Shown one piece after another: positions 49,478 to 59,108 of a DNA stretch of 64,000 nt. The first letter of the stretch is position 1. Every line of letters begins with the position of its first letter. The translations under genes and the position numbers were made by a program. Under the pieces are notes generated by a model. That model was not told the origin of the DNA. It worked only from the letters and a program-made list of their open reading frames with translations, and did not search any database. The stretch is from G963674835 sp963674835 (GTDB taxonomy: Bacteria > Planctomycetota > Planctomycetia > Pirellulales > Thermoguttaceae): assembly GCA_963674835.2 (NCBI GenBank), contig CAXXKC010000003.1, forward strand, positions 2,976,001-3,040,000, given 5' to 3'.

Positions 49478-50946
49478 TGAGCACGCATCTCGACGGCCTG
49501 GCAACGAATCACGCCACCAGCTCGCTCTCCCGACGCTTCATCCACTACGTGGCGCTGGCGATTGCGACCTCTGGTGTGGTCGCCGGATCTCGATTCGTCT
49601 CGACCATCATCGTGGCCCACCTCCTGGGCAACACGGCTCTCGGACTCTACGCCTACTACCTTGCGGTCGTGCCGCTCATCGAGGCCGTTGTGGCGCTCGG
49701 TGGCACTCAGGCGATGTCCGCATTCACGGCCTCCGACGAGAGCCGTGTCGACACCTACATGGAGATCGCCTGGTACTACAGCGTCTGCCTTCTCGTCGGA
49801 TGCGCGCTCGCCGCAGCGGTCTGCGGTGCCTTTTGGGGAACGTTTCCCGCGCTCGTCACGATATCCGCCGGCGCATTTCTCGGGCTGCATCTCATCCCCG
49901 CCGTCATGCGCGGCGCCTATCAAAAGGAACGCCAGTGCACCGCCGATGTCGCCAGAGAAGTATGCTTGCTGCTCGGGCTCGTCATTTTCTGTCTGGCTCT
50001 TGATCGCGAAGACGCGGCGCTCTGGGGTACCATGGCCGGCGCGATCGTCGCTTGGCTCATCCTCACTTCGATGGTCTGGCATCAATTGGAGTTTCCTCCG
50101 CGAAGAGCCGCAAGATGGCTCCGCGTCAATTGGCGAATCGCACTCCTGCCGATGCTTATGCCGCTCTGGCTCATCTCCTTCTTCACCATACTCCACGACT
50201 CGATGGACCGCTTCCTGGTCCAGGCCTACCTGGGCTTCGATGCGGTGGGCGAGTTGCACGTCGTCCGCCTGCTGACGATCTATGTCGGCATGCCTTTGCT
50301 GAGCCTCTCCGCAGTGCTGGTCAGTACCTTCCCGCGCGTCAGTGCCCAGTCTCTGTCACCATACCGCCGTGTGCTCAGCATCAGCTTGATGCTCTTCCCG
50401 GCCATCAGTCTGGCGACGCTCGCGGTTTGCCCTTGGCTCATGCCTCTCATTTCCCCGAACATCTCGTCGGCCGCGTATCTGCTCGTCCTCATTCTATCGC
50501 CGATCATCGTGGTGCGATCGATCGGGGCAATCAACTCATCACTCTGCATCGCCAGCCGTTCCCCTTACATCAGTGCCTTCGCTTTTATCATCGGGATGAG
50601 TATCGGCCTGCCGGCGATGTTCTTCCTCGGACGCACCTTCGGATTACCCGGCTACTGTGCCGGCATGCTGGTATCCTACATGGCCAATTTCACCTGCAGC
50701 AGCGCACTCATGTGGAAGACCTTTCCCCAGGAGACGCTCCTCTCCTGCAAGCTTTGTTGCCTGAGCCTTGCACTCTTCGTACTGTGCGAAGGAGTGGCAG
50801 CGCTCTTCTACGGGACCCCGCAAAGCCTGCTTGCCGTGGTACTCTACGTGCTCGCCGGCATCCTTCTCGGGATTTGGAAGGCTCAGGACTGTACGCACCT
50901 TGTCACCGAGGTCCTCCGAAGACGTCAGCGCTCGATAATCTCATAG
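49477..50946 (+). CDS. Wzx-like polysaccharide flippase
   Basis: 489 residues with about 12 to 14 membrane helices, MOP/polysaccharide-synthase type. It opens with SLSRRFIHYVALAIATSGVV, then SRFVSTIIVAHLLGNTALGLY, typical of the first helix pair. Its start overlaps the previous stop by one base, which implies translational coupling with the glycosyltransferase. It would move undecaprenyl-linked repeat units across the inner membrane for the polymerase. Confidence 0.85.
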   Translation: MSTHLDGLATNHATSSLSRRFIHYVALAIATSGVVAGSRFVSTIIVAHLLGNTALGLYAYYLAVVPLIEAVVALGGTQAMSAFTASDESRVDTYMEIAWYYSVCLLVGCALAAAVCGAFWGTFPALVTISAGAFLGLHLIPAVMRGAYQKERQCTADVAREVCLLLGLVIFCLALDREDAALWGTMAGAIVAWLILTSMVWHQLEFPPRRAARWLRVNWRIALLPMLMPLWLISFFTILHDSMDRFLVQAYLGFDAVGELHVVRLLTIYVGMPLLSLSAVLVSTFPRVSAQSLSPYRRVLSISLMLFPAISLATLAVCPWLMPLISPNISSAAYLLVLILSPIIVVRSIGAINSSLCIASRSPYISAFAFIIGMSIGLPAMFFLGRTFGLPGYCAGMLVSYMANFTCSSALMWKTFPQETLLSCKLCCLSLALFVLCEGVAALFYGTPQSLLAVVLYVLAGILLGIWKAQDCTHLVTEVLRRRQRSIIS

Positions 50947-50968
50947 CCCAAGCCACAGGAAGATAGAC

Positions 50969-52105
50969 ATGCACGTTGCCATCTGCCGGCCGGTTCATCA
51001 GTTGCTCGTCCGCGACCGGAAGCTCGCCCAGAGCTATTCCGCAGCCGGCTGCCGTGTCAGCTTTCTCGGCAATTGCCGCGGCATGGATCCCGTCACTTGC
51101 ACCGACGTCGACGAGCACCACTATCTCGGCTTCAGCTACCCGTATCGCTCCTGGCGGATGCCTGCCGGCACGCTTGCCTACAATTGGGCCCTCTACCGAA
51201 AACTCTGCGACCTCAAGCCGGATACGATACTCGCTGGCGACTTGGAAGGCCTGATCGGGGCGGCCCTCTACAAACGTCGCCGCGCACGCCAGTGCGTCCT
51301 GATCTACGACATTGCCGACAACTTCGCCGCTCGATATCGGATCGACCGGTTCACCCACGCGGCGATCCAGTACTTCGACGACTGCCTGATGGCTCAGTGC
51401 GATGAAGTGATCGTTCCTCAACAGAACCGAATCAGCAATTTTCGTTTTCGGCGACCGAAAAAGCTCCGCATTGTTCCCAACTGCCCGTTCCTGGCCGACG
51501 CCCCCGACAACGAGCCAATTCAGCAGAGCTCTCCTGTTCGCATCCTGATCAGTGGCCTGCTCACCTGGACGCGAGGAGTCCGGCAAATCGTCGAAGCGGC
51601 CGAGCGCTCGCGCATGGCGCAGGTTGTGGTGGTGCCCTGGCAGGGGGCCATCGACCCGGATGTTGCGCACTACCTCGCCACATCCGACGTCGTCGAGCAG
51701 CACCTGCCCATGGCCCAAGCCGACGTGCTCAGGCTAGCGCAGACGTGCCACCTCGTCGCCGCCTTCTACGAACCATCGTGCATTCTTCATCGGCAAGCCG
51801 CGCCAAACAAGGTCTTCGACGCCATGGCCGCCGCGCGTCCCTGTCTGCTCAACAGCGAAGTGGCCATCTCCGACGCGGTTGTCAACGAGTGGCAGTGCGC
51901 TGTTGCCGTTCCCTATGCCGACGTCGACGCCCTGGCCCAAGTCCTCCAGCGACTTGCCCGGGACGTGAACATCTGCAATTCCCTCGGGCAAAATGGGCGG
52001 AGGCTGTTCGAGACGCACTACCACTGGGAAAACGTGACCCGGGATCTCTTCAACTGGGGCCAGCAGAAGAACACTTCAGCAACGGAGCGAGCGGTGGCCG
52101 CATAA
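50969..52105 (+). CDS. Glycosyltransferase, GT-B (family 4-like)
   Basis: 378 residues. The N-terminal segment MHVAICRPVHQLLVRDRKLA starts a Rossmann half. The second half has ILISGLLTWTRGVRQIVEAA, then VAAFYEPSCILHRQAAPNKV, in which AAPNKVFDAMAAARP is the donor-binding E/K region. It lacks the clear E-x7-E of standard family 4 enzymes, so donor and linkage are open. AGGAAG precedes ATG 50969. It follows the flippase by 22 bp. Confidence 0.75.
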   Translation: MHVAICRPVHQLLVRDRKLAQSYSAAGCRVSFLGNCRGMDPVTCTDVDEHHYLGFSYPYRSWRMPAGTLAYNWALYRKLCDLKPDTILAGDLEGLIGAALYKRRRARQCVLIYDIADNFAARYRIDRFTHAAIQYFDDCLMAQCDEVIVPQQNRISNFRFRRPKKLRIVPNCPFLADAPDNEPIQQSSPVRILISGLLTWTRGVRQIVEAAERSRMAQVVVVPWQGAIDPDVAHYLATSDVVEQHLPMAQADVLRLAQTCHLVAAFYEPSCILHRQAAPNKVFDAMAAARPCLLNSEVAISDAVVNEWQCAVAVPYADVDALAQVLQRLARDVNICNSLGQNGRRLFETHYHWENVTRDLFNWGQQKNTSATERAVAA

Positions 52106-52224
52106 CAAGACGTCCCAAACGGCAGTCCGGGAAACCCTGATTCCTCCTCCCGGACCGCCTTGAGGCTCCATCGAAAGAAACCTCTGCGAGCACTCCTGGT
52201 GCCGCTTGATGAAAGGAATCCGTC

Positions 52225-53385
52225 ATGGAAGATGCCGCTTCGCCCATGCGTTTGAAGCTCAAGAAGGTCTTCCGCTACACGCGTCTCTACGGAATTCGTC
52301 GGACCTACATCAAGGTGCAGGGACGACGTCACATGAGCCGCCGCTTCCAGAGCCTGCCGCCAAGCAGTCACCGGCTGCTCTCGTCCCAGGTCGTCGGCCT
52401 CATCGGTTGCGGTAATTACGCCTTCTCCAATATCGCCTACTATCTCGCCCGGCAATACGGTCGCGTCATCGGCGCTTGCATGGATATCGACCCGCACCGC
52501 GCCGCATCGCTGGCCCAGTACTTCGGCGCGCCGCTCTTCACCTCCGACGCCGCCGAATTGCTCGACCAAGATCGGATCCGGCTCGTCTACATCGCCTCGA
52601 ACCACGCCTCCCATGCCGAATACGCCGTCCAGGCGCTCGAAAAAGGCAAGGATGTGTACATCGAAAAGCCCCATGTCGTCAACCAAGACCAACTCGACCG
52701 CCTTGTCGAGGCCGAGCATCGCTACGGCGGCCGCGTCTACCTGGGCTTCAACCGCCCCGTCAGCCACTTCGGCCAGCAGATCCGCGACATCCTATCTTGC
52801 GAACCGGCCCCCGGAATGTACAACTGGTTCGTCGTCGGCCACGCTCTCAAAAACGATCACTGGTACCACCGCCCCGCAGAAGGCGGTCGAGTCCTGGGAA
52901 ACTTGTGCCACTGGACCGATTTCCTTTACCACTTGGTCGATGGCGATCCGTTTCCCATCCAAATCACCCCCACTCGAGGCAACCGAGCCGACGTCGATAT
53001 CTGTGTCACGTTCAGCTTCGCTGACGGTTCCACAGGCGTGATCTGCTTCTCCGAAAAGGACGAGCCTTTCGAGGGCATCCGCGAGAAGTTCTGCGCACAC
53101 AAAGGCAAATGCCTGCTCACCATGGACGACTTCCAGTCGATGACAGTCGACGTTCACCACCAAAAACGCAAGTACCGCCGATCCCACCGCGATCAGGGAC
53201 ACCGCAACAATATACTCGGCGCGTATGCAAGCTCCATCCACCGGCTCCCCTACGACCGGCAGTGCGAAATCAAACGCATGGTCGATACGGCAACCATCTT
53301 CCTCGGCACGAAGACAGCCTTGGAAAGAAACGAGACGACGGTAATCTACCCGTTCCAACCCCGACAATCACTGGCCGTCGCCTGA
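52225..53385 (+). CDS. Gfo/Idh/MocA-family NAD(P)-dependent oxidoreductase
   Basis: 386 residues. After an unusual basic 50-residue N-terminal extension (KLKKVFRYTRLYGIRRTYIK) comes the Rossmann NAD motif VVGLIGCGNYAF (about 56-67), the conserved EKPH of the catalytic lysine region (about 149-152), and a C-terminal substrate domain. The extension resembles a membrane-surface or partner-binding segment. Its neighbour, the ADH-Gfo fusion, carries a related second half, so the pair may run consecutive oxidation and reduction steps on a sugar nucleotide. Confidence 0.85.
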   Translation: MEDAASPMRLKLKKVFRYTRLYGIRRTYIKVQGRRHMSRRFQSLPPSSHRLLSSQVVGLIGCGNYAFSNIAYYLARQYGRVIGACMDIDPHRAASLAQYFGAPLFTSDAAELLDQDRIRLVYIASNHASHAEYAVQALEKGKDVYIEKPHVVNQDQLDRLVEAEHRYGGRVYLGFNRPVSHFGQQIRDILSCEPAPGMYNWFVVGHALKNDHWYHRPAEGGRVLGNLCHWTDFLYHLVDGDPFPIQITPTRGNRADVDICVTFSFADGSTGVICFSEKDEPFEGIREKFCAHKGKCLLTMDDFQSMTVDVHHQKRKYRRSHRDQGHRNNILGAYASSIHRLPYDRQCEIKRMVDTATIFLGTKTALERNETTVIYPFQPRQSLAVA

Positions 53386-53419
53386 TGGATCTACTCCGCT
53401 CCGGTCACGGAAGATCGAT

Positions 53420-55636
53420 ATGAAACAAATCCTCCAACACCTCTCCTCCGGCCAAATCGAGCTCATCGACACACCCTGTCCGCAACTCAAGTCCGGACAC
53501 GTCCTCATCGAGACCCGGGCATCCCTCATTTCTCCCGGCACCGAGCGAATGCTCCTCGATTTTGGCCGCGCCGGCTACCTCGCCAAGGCCCGCCAGCAGC
53601 CCGACAAAGTCAAGCAGGTGCTTGAGAAGATTCGCACCGACGGCTTCCTGCCCACACTCCAGACCGTCCGAGCCAAGCTCGACCAGCCCATCCCGTTGGG
53701 CTATTGCAACGTGGGGCACGTCCTCGCCGTAGCGCAAGATGTCTCGGGATTGGCCGTCGGTGATCGCGTTGTCTCCAACGGCCCCCATGCCGAAGTGGTC
53801 CTGGTGCCCAAGAACCTCGTCGCCCGAATCCCCGACGGTGTCGGCGACGACGAGGCCGCATTCACCGTCCTCGGTGCGATCGCCCTACAGGGAATTCGGC
53901 TTGTCAGCCCGACCCTCGGAGAAACGATCGCCGTTTTCGGCCTCGGTCTCATCGGCCTGCTTGCCGTTCAGATCCTCCACGCCCACGGCGCCCGCGTGAT
54001 CGGCTTCGACTTCGACGCCGCCCGTGTCGAGCTGGCCCGCACCTTCGGCGCCACGGCCGAGAACCTCGCCCTCGGCACCAACCCTGTCACGGCCGCCCAG
54101 TCGCTGACCGACGGCCTGGGTGTCGACGGAGTCCTCGTCACCGCCGCGACCACCAGTGATGAGCTAATGCACCAGGCCGCCCAGATGTGCCGGCGACGCG
54201 GACGCATCGTACTGACTGGCGTGACCGGACTTCACCTCCAGCGGTCCGACTTCTACGAAAAGGAACTCTCCTTCCAAGTCTCCTGCTCCTATGGGCCAGG
54301 CCGCTACGACCCCACCTACGAAGAACAAGGCCACGATTATCCACTCGCCTTCGTGCGATGGACCGAACAGCGCAACTTCCAGGCGATTCTCCAATTGCTC
54401 CACGATCGCCGCCTCTCGGTCGACCCCCTTATCTCCCAGCGCATCGCCTTCACCGACGCACAGCAGGCCTACGAAGCCGTGCTGGCCAAGTCTGTCCTCG
54501 GTGCTCTTCTCACCTACCCGTCGCCGACCGACGAGCCGGCCCGCCAGGCGCTCACCACCCGGGTTGTAAACCACCTCCCGGCTCGCGACCCCAAGACCGG
54601 CGCCACCCTCGCCGTCATCGGTGCCGGCGGCTTCGCATGCCAGAAGATCCTCCCCGCACTGGCCAAGACCGATGCCCGCCTCAAATGGCTGGCCACGTCC
54701 ACCGGCCAGGGCATCGCCCACGTCGCCCGCAAATTCAACTTCCAACAGAGCACCACCGAAACCCGTCGCGTCTTCGAGGATCCCCAGGTCGACGCCGTCG
54801 TCATCGCCACTCGCCACAACTCCCACGCCGCACTCGTCACCAAAGCGATCTCGGCCGGCAAGTCGGTATTCGTCGAGAAACCCCTTTGCCTCAACGAAGC
54901 CGAGCTCGAGTCGATCGAGGAAGCCTACCGCGAGGCCTGTCACGCCGGACGCAAACGGCCGATCCTCATGGTCGGCTTCAATCGCCGTTTCGCTCCGCTC
55001 ATCGTGCACCTCAAATCGCACCTCTCAGGCCGCACGCAACCCCTGGCCATGGTCTTTACCTGCAACGCCGGCGCCATTCCGGCAGACCACTGGACGCAGA
55101 ACCCAACAGTCGGCGGCGGGCGAATCCTCGGAGAAGTGTGCCACTTCATCGACCTGCTCCACTTCCTGACCGACGAGTCGCCCATCTGCCAAATCGCCGG
55201 CCTGCGCCACGGACAGCTCGGCCCAAACAACCTCGACGACACCATCTCGCTGTCGCTCCGGTTCGAAGACGGTTCGCTGGGCCAGATCAACTACTTTGCC
55301 AACGGCGCTCGCGGTTACCCCAAAGAACGCCTGGAAGTCTTTAGCGAAGGCCGCGTCCTCCGTCTCGACAACTTCCGCCGACTGGAAACCTACGGAATGC
55401 GCTCCGGCAACAAACGTGCATGGCTCCAGGACAAAGGCCACAACGCCGAACTCCGCGCCTTCGTCGATGCCGTCCACCGCGGCGCCGACTCGCCAATCTC
55501 CTTCGATAGCCTCAAACATACCGCCCGGGCCACGCTGGCCGCGCAAGAGGCTGTCGCCAGAGACCAAATCATCACCCTCGACCGCCGTACCTCTCAAACC
55601 CCCGCGATCCGCATCCCGGAGGTAGCCGAGGCATAG
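53420..55636 (+). CDS. Fused zinc-ADH-like and Gfo/Idh/MocA bidomain oxidoreductase
   Basis: 738 residues. The first half (about 1-365) is of the medium-chain alcohol-dehydrogenase fold (NAD motif VFGLGLIGLLAVQIL, about 175-189), but the usual catalytic Cys position reads SLISPGTERM and no structural-zinc Cys set is seen. The second half (about 385-735) is a Gfo/Idh/MocA unit with LAVIGAGGFACQKIL and EKPLCLNEAELE. Such bidomain proteins accompany heparinase-like lyases and WbuB-type transferases in EPS loci. Next gene 3 bp away. The substrate is a sugar, not identified. Confidence 0.85.
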   Translation: MKQILQHLSSGQIELIDTPCPQLKSGHVLIETRASLISPGTERMLLDFGRAGYLAKARQQPDKVKQVLEKIRTDGFLPTLQTVRAKLDQPIPLGYCNVGHVLAVAQDVSGLAVGDRVVSNGPHAEVVLVPKNLVARIPDGVGDDEAAFTVLGAIALQGIRLVSPTLGETIAVFGLGLIGLLAVQILHAHGARVIGFDFDAARVELARTFGATAENLALGTNPVTAAQSLTDGLGVDGVLVTAATTSDELMHQAAQMCRRRGRIVLTGVTGLHLQRSDFYEKELSFQVSCSYGPGRYDPTYEEQGHDYPLAFVRWTEQRNFQAILQLLHDRRLSVDPLISQRIAFTDAQQAYEAVLAKSVLGALLTYPSPTDEPARQALTTRVVNHLPARDPKTGATLAVIGAGGFACQKILPALAKTDARLKWLATSTGQGIAHVARKFNFQQSTTETRRVFEDPQVDAVVIATRHNSHAALVTKAISAGKSVFVEKPLCLNEAELESIEEAYREACHAGRKRPILMVGFNRRFAPLIVHLKSHLSGRTQPLAMVFTCNAGAIPADHWTQNPTVGGGRILGEVCHFIDLLHFLTDESPICQIAGLRHGQLGPNNLDDTISLSLRFEDGSLGQINYFANGARGYPKERLEVFSEGRVLRLDNFRRLETYGMRSGNKRAWLQDKGHNAELRAFVDAVHRGADSPISFDSLKHTARATLAAQEAVARDQIITLDRRTSQTPAIRIPEVAEA

Positions 55637-55639
55637 TCC

Positions 55640-57577
55640 GTGCAAGATAGTCCGTCGCCAACGATCTCAGCAATGTGGAACGGAAAGGCTGCCCGCTGGT
55701 GGCACGTCCTCCGTTACCACCGCCCCTCGCAATTGGCGATGCGGCTGGCGAGCGTGGCCCACGTACGATTCGGCCGCTCGCTTTGGAATCGCCGTCTACA
55801 GCGGCCGTCCACGGCAATCCCAAGAATCCGCAATCATGCCGGATTGGCGTCCCTCGCTCAGCAAGAGCTGGCCGCGCGCGGTGGCGAGCCGTCTCGCGCC
55901 GCGGCTCATCGCGTCCTTGCCGGCCGCTACTGTTTTCTGCAACACGAGCTCGCCTTGCCCGATCCGGTCGATTGGCGTCTCGAAAGCGCGTCCAAGACAT
56001 CGCATCTGTGGCGGTTCCATCTCCATTATCACGATTACCTCCTCGATCTCGCCGCCGAGGCCCAGCGTACCGGCGACGCGCGGTGGACCCATCGTGCGTG
56101 GAATCTCGTGGTCGACTGGATCGACAACAACGGCCTCGACGACCCCCGTGTCCTTCGCGACGCCTGGCATCCCTACTGCATCGCGCGTCGGCTTCCCGTC
56201 TGGATCGCTCTCTGGTCGGCCGCGCCTCCCGACGAGCCGATCCGCGCTCGCGTGCTCCGGAGCATGCTTGCCCAGGCCCGATATCTTGAAGGCCACCTGG
56301 AATGGGACCTCGGCGGGAACCACCTTCTCGAAGACCTCCGAGCCCTTGTGCTCATCGGCGCGTTCTTCGAAGGCTCCGAAGCCCAACGCCGCCTCCGAAA
56401 AACGGCCGCCTTGTTCAAGCGACAGCTCGTCGAGCAGATCCTGCCCCACGGCGAGCACTTCGAGCGGTCTCCCATGTATCACGCCCAGATGCTTCAGGCC
56501 GTCCTCGATGTCCGCGATGCGGTAACCGGCTTGCAGCCCGAACTGGCCGATATCTGCCGGAACACGGCCGCCAAGATGGCCCCGTTTCTCGCGAACATCC
56601 TCCACCCCGATGGCGACATTCCCCTGCTCGGCGATTCCTGTCTTGGCCAACACATCCCCCTCGACCCGCCGATCGAGCACCCGGCGAAACCGGCCGACGG
56701 CCCAGCACAGGTCGGCGATTACTGGACCTACCGCCACGCCGACGACTTCCTTCTGTTCGACGCCGGCCCTGTCGGCCCCGATCATCTCCCCGCCCACGCC
56801 CACGCCGATCTGCTCAATCTGGAAATCTCCATCCGCGGGCGCCGTCTCATCGTCGACAGCGGCGTCTACGACTACGCCGATAGCTCCATGCGCCGCTACT
56901 GCCGCTCCAGTGCCGCGCACAATGTCCTCCAAATCGACGGCACTGACCAGTGCGACATGTGGTCACGCTTCCGGATGGGCGCCCGCGGGTGGCCGTCGCC
57001 TTTGGTCACAGGCCAACACGCCGGATTCTCCTGGGCGGCCGCCGCGCACAACGCCTACCGTCGCTTGGGCGTTGCCGAAGTCGGCCGCTGGCTGGCCTGC
57101 CGTCCCGGCGGACCCTGGTTCTGTGTCGATCGGGCCCAAGGCCACGGCCAGCATCAGGTGACTTCCCTGCTGCACTTCCATCCCGATGTCACCCTCCGCC
57201 CGGCCGACGACGAGATCCAAGTACTCTTCGCCGGCAACCACCTCCGGTTACACTGGCTGACGCCCGGCCAAGTGACCATCGATCAGTACTGGTACTGTCC
57301 CCACTTCGGCCGGCGGCAACCCGCGCCCGTCGTCCGCTGGGAACAATCCTGCCAGCTGCCCACCCAGTGCGGTTGGTGCCTCGCTTGGGAAAACATCGAC
57401 CATCCGCCCACTCTCCTGCAAACGGCCGCCGGCCAAAACATCTTGCGTTGGACCCAACGCAATGAGACCATCGAGTTCCCGCTCCAATTCCGTCCAACAT
57501 CCCAACGCCACCAAACACATAGTACAGCGTCAAACAAAACTCCCCTCGCCCGCTCGCGGGAGAGGGGCCGGGAGTGA
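55640..57577 (+). CDS. Heparinase II/III family protein (alginate-lyase-like)
   Basis: 645 residues. The N-terminal alpha/alpha-toroid spans about 100-350 (FHLHYHDYLLDLAAEA, HLEWDLGGNHLLEDLRALVL). The C-terminal beta-sandwich starts with LPAHAHADLLNLEISIRGRR and VDSGVYDYADSS, the heparinase II/III core with its His residues. No signal peptide is evident. The start is GTG 55640 (alternative ATG 55673). The final residues TPLARSRERGRE come from a family C palindrome, which also supplies the TGA. The partner bidomain oxidoreductase is 3 bp upstream. Predicted to cleave or edit uronic-acid polymer. Confidence 0.85.
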   Translation: MQDSPSPTISAMWNGKAARWWHVLRYHRPSQLAMRLASVAHVRFGRSLWNRRLQRPSTAIPRIRNHAGLASLAQQELAARGGEPSRAAAHRVLAGRYCFLQHELALPDPVDWRLESASKTSHLWRFHLHYHDYLLDLAAEAQRTGDARWTHRAWNLVVDWIDNNGLDDPRVLRDAWHPYCIARRLPVWIALWSAAPPDEPIRARVLRSMLAQARYLEGHLEWDLGGNHLLEDLRALVLIGAFFEGSEAQRRLRKTAALFKRQLVEQILPHGEHFERSPMYHAQMLQAVLDVRDAVTGLQPELADICRNTAAKMAPFLANILHPDGDIPLLGDSCLGQHIPLDPPIEHPAKPADGPAQVGDYWTYRHADDFLLFDAGPVGPDHLPAHAHADLLNLEISIRGRRLIVDSGVYDYADSSMRRYCRSSAAHNVLQIDGTDQCDMWSRFRMGARGWPSPLVTGQHAGFSWAAAAHNAYRRLGVAEVGRWLACRPGGPWFCVDRAQGHGQHQVTSLLHFHPDVTLRPADDEIQVLFAGNHLRLHWLTPGQVTIDQYWYCPHFGRRQPAPVVRWEQSCQLPTQCGWCLAWENIDHPPTLLQTAAGQNILRWTQRNETIEFPLQFRPTSQRHQTHSTASNKTPLARSRERGRE

Positions 57578-57582
57578 GGGCA
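57540..57582 (+). repeat. GC-rich palindromic repeat family C, copy 2, inside the 3' end of the heparinase-like gene
   Basis: CTCCCCTCGCCCGCTCGCGG, then GAGAGGGG and CCGGGAGTGAGGGCA, closely like 18792-18835. It spans the last codons and the TGA (57575-57577) of the heparinase-like gene. The hairpin could help end transcription. Confidence 0.8.
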
Positions 57583-57617
57583 CGTAGCCTTCCCTTAAAC
57601 CCTCCAACCACACAACC

Positions 57618-57719
57618 TATTGGATCCTGCATTGGAAATGGAACGAGGCCGACCATCGGGAGGCCGAAAGATCAGGATTGGGTTGGACCCCTTGTTCCGT
57701 TTTCAATACAGGCATCAAT
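57618..57719 (+). repeat. Leader repeat family B, copy 2
   Basis: About 102 bp from TATTGGATCCTGCATTGGAA to ACAGGCATCAAT, about 96% identical to 16762-16863. It ends 39 bp before the ATG of the second epimerase gene. It lies immediately after family C, between a polysaccharide lyase gene and a sugar-nucleotide gene. Confidence 0.88.
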
Positions 57720-57758
57720 AAACCGCCCTTCACTACCTCGCGCTGCCCAGGTCAAACG

Positions 57759-58877
57759 ATGAAATCACTCCGTTTCGCGTGCGTTGTCGGCGCCCGTCCC
57801 AACTTCATGAAGATGGCCCCCCTGCTTCGCGCCATGCAATCCCATCCCAATGTCCAAACCGTGCTGATCCACACGGGCCAGCACTACGACCAGAACCTCT
57901 CCGATGTCTTCTTCCAGCAGCTCCAGATGAAACGCCCCGACGTCAGCTTGGAAGTCGGCTCGGGCAAACACGCCGTTCAAACGGCGCGCGTCCTCGAACG
58001 CTTCGAGGAGGTCCTCGAACAAAGCGCGTCCGAAGGAAAACCCTTCGATCGTGTCATCGTCGTCGGCGACGTCAATTCCACCATGGCGACCACGCTGGCC
58101 GCGGTGAAGCTCGGCATTCCCGTCGCCCACATCGAGGCCGGCCTCCGCAGCTTCGATCGCACAATGCCCGAAGAAATCAACCGCCTGCTAACCGACGCCG
58201 TTTCCGACACGCTCTTCGTGTCCGAGCCGTCCGGTGTCGAGAACCTCCGCCGCGAAGGCCATCCCGCCGAGCACATCCACCTCGTCGGAAACGTCATGAT
58301 CGACACGCTCTTCTGGCTCCTCCCCAGCGCGCAGGCCGGCGATACGCTCCAGCAGCTGCACCTGGAACCCAGCCAATATGCCGTCGTCACCTTGCACCGC
58401 CCATCAAACGTCGACTCCGCGGAGAATCTCGCCGGCCTCCTCGAAGTGCTCATCGATACGTCCGAAAAGCTGCCCGTCGTCTTCCCCATCCATCCTCGAA
58501 CCAAGAACCGCCTGACACAATTCGGACTCGCTACAAAGCTGGACGCCGCCGCCGGTGTCCGCCAGCTTCCTCCGGCCAGCTATCTCGATTTCCTCGCTCT
58601 CACCTCCCAAGCCAAAGTCATCATTACCGACTCCGGCGGACTTCAGGAAGAATCGACCGCCCTGAGCATTCCCTGCTTGACCACTCGCTCCAACACGGAA
58701 CGCCCCGTCACGGTCCAAGAAGGAACCAGCACGCTCGTCGGCAACGATTTCGCCAAGCTCCGCCAATGCCTCCACGACGTGTTGCACGGCACCTACAAAC
58801 AAGGCCGCTGTCCTGACCTCTGGGACGGCCGCGCCGCCCAACGCATCGCCCACATCCTCGCGGCCCCCGCCCGCTAG
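57759..58877 (+). CDS. wecB: UDP-N-acetylglucosamine 2-epimerase (non-hydrolysing), copy 2
   Basis: 372 residues of the WecB family, diverged from the first copy. Features are FACVVGARPNFMKMAPLL, TGQHYDQNLSDVFF, VVVGDVNSTMATTLAAVKL, HIEAGLRSFDRTMPEEINR and ITDSGGLQEESTALSIPCL. The likely job is UDP-GlcNAc to UDP-ManNAc or an analogous epimerisation. The usual GPSD-type position here reads HRPSNVD. ATG 57759 is the family start; the open frame runs upstream into repeat B, as leader. Having two epimerases suggests two different acetamido sugars. Confidence 0.9.
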   Translation: MKSLRFACVVGARPNFMKMAPLLRAMQSHPNVQTVLIHTGQHYDQNLSDVFFQQLQMKRPDVSLEVGSGKHAVQTARVLERFEEVLEQSASEGKPFDRVIVVGDVNSTMATTLAAVKLGIPVAHIEAGLRSFDRTMPEEINRLLTDAVSDTLFVSEPSGVENLRREGHPAEHIHLVGNVMIDTLFWLLPSAQAGDTLQQLHLEPSQYAVVTLHRPSNVDSAENLAGLLEVLIDTSEKLPVVFPIHPRTKNRLTQFGLATKLDAAAGVRQLPPASYLDFLALTSQAKVIITDSGGLQEESTALSIPCLTTRSNTERPVTVQEGTSTLVGNDFAKLRQCLHDVLHGTYKQGRCPDLWDGRAAQRIAHILAAPAR

Positions 58878-58981
58878 CATGCTGTCTTGCAGACCGCCGA
58901 CTGGTGGCGCACAGGCGCGACAGCATAACCATCTCGGAAAAATCAGGGCTATCGCGAATCCGGGAGGACTGGGCAAAGAAC

Positions 58982-59010
58982 ATCCCCAGCGATCTCGCTT
59001 TTTTGGGGAT
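58982..59010 (+). terminator. Terminator-like nested hairpin after the second epimerase gene
   Basis: ATCCCCA pairs with TGGGGAT (7 bp) around an inner GCGA-TC-TCGC stem that is followed by TTTTTT. The T-run lies inside the outer stem, so either fold can form: the inner one resembles a weak intrinsic terminator, the outer one would hide the T-run. It lies about 105 bp after the stop and about 100 bp before the export-protein gene. Confidence 0.45.
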
Positions 59011-59108
59011 CATCAGTATTGAGCTAACAGCCCTTTTTGGGTAATAACGCGTCTCTCTTATCCGCACGCAAAATCCCGGTATTCCACGGAACCAATCGAG
59101 ACCCGTCC

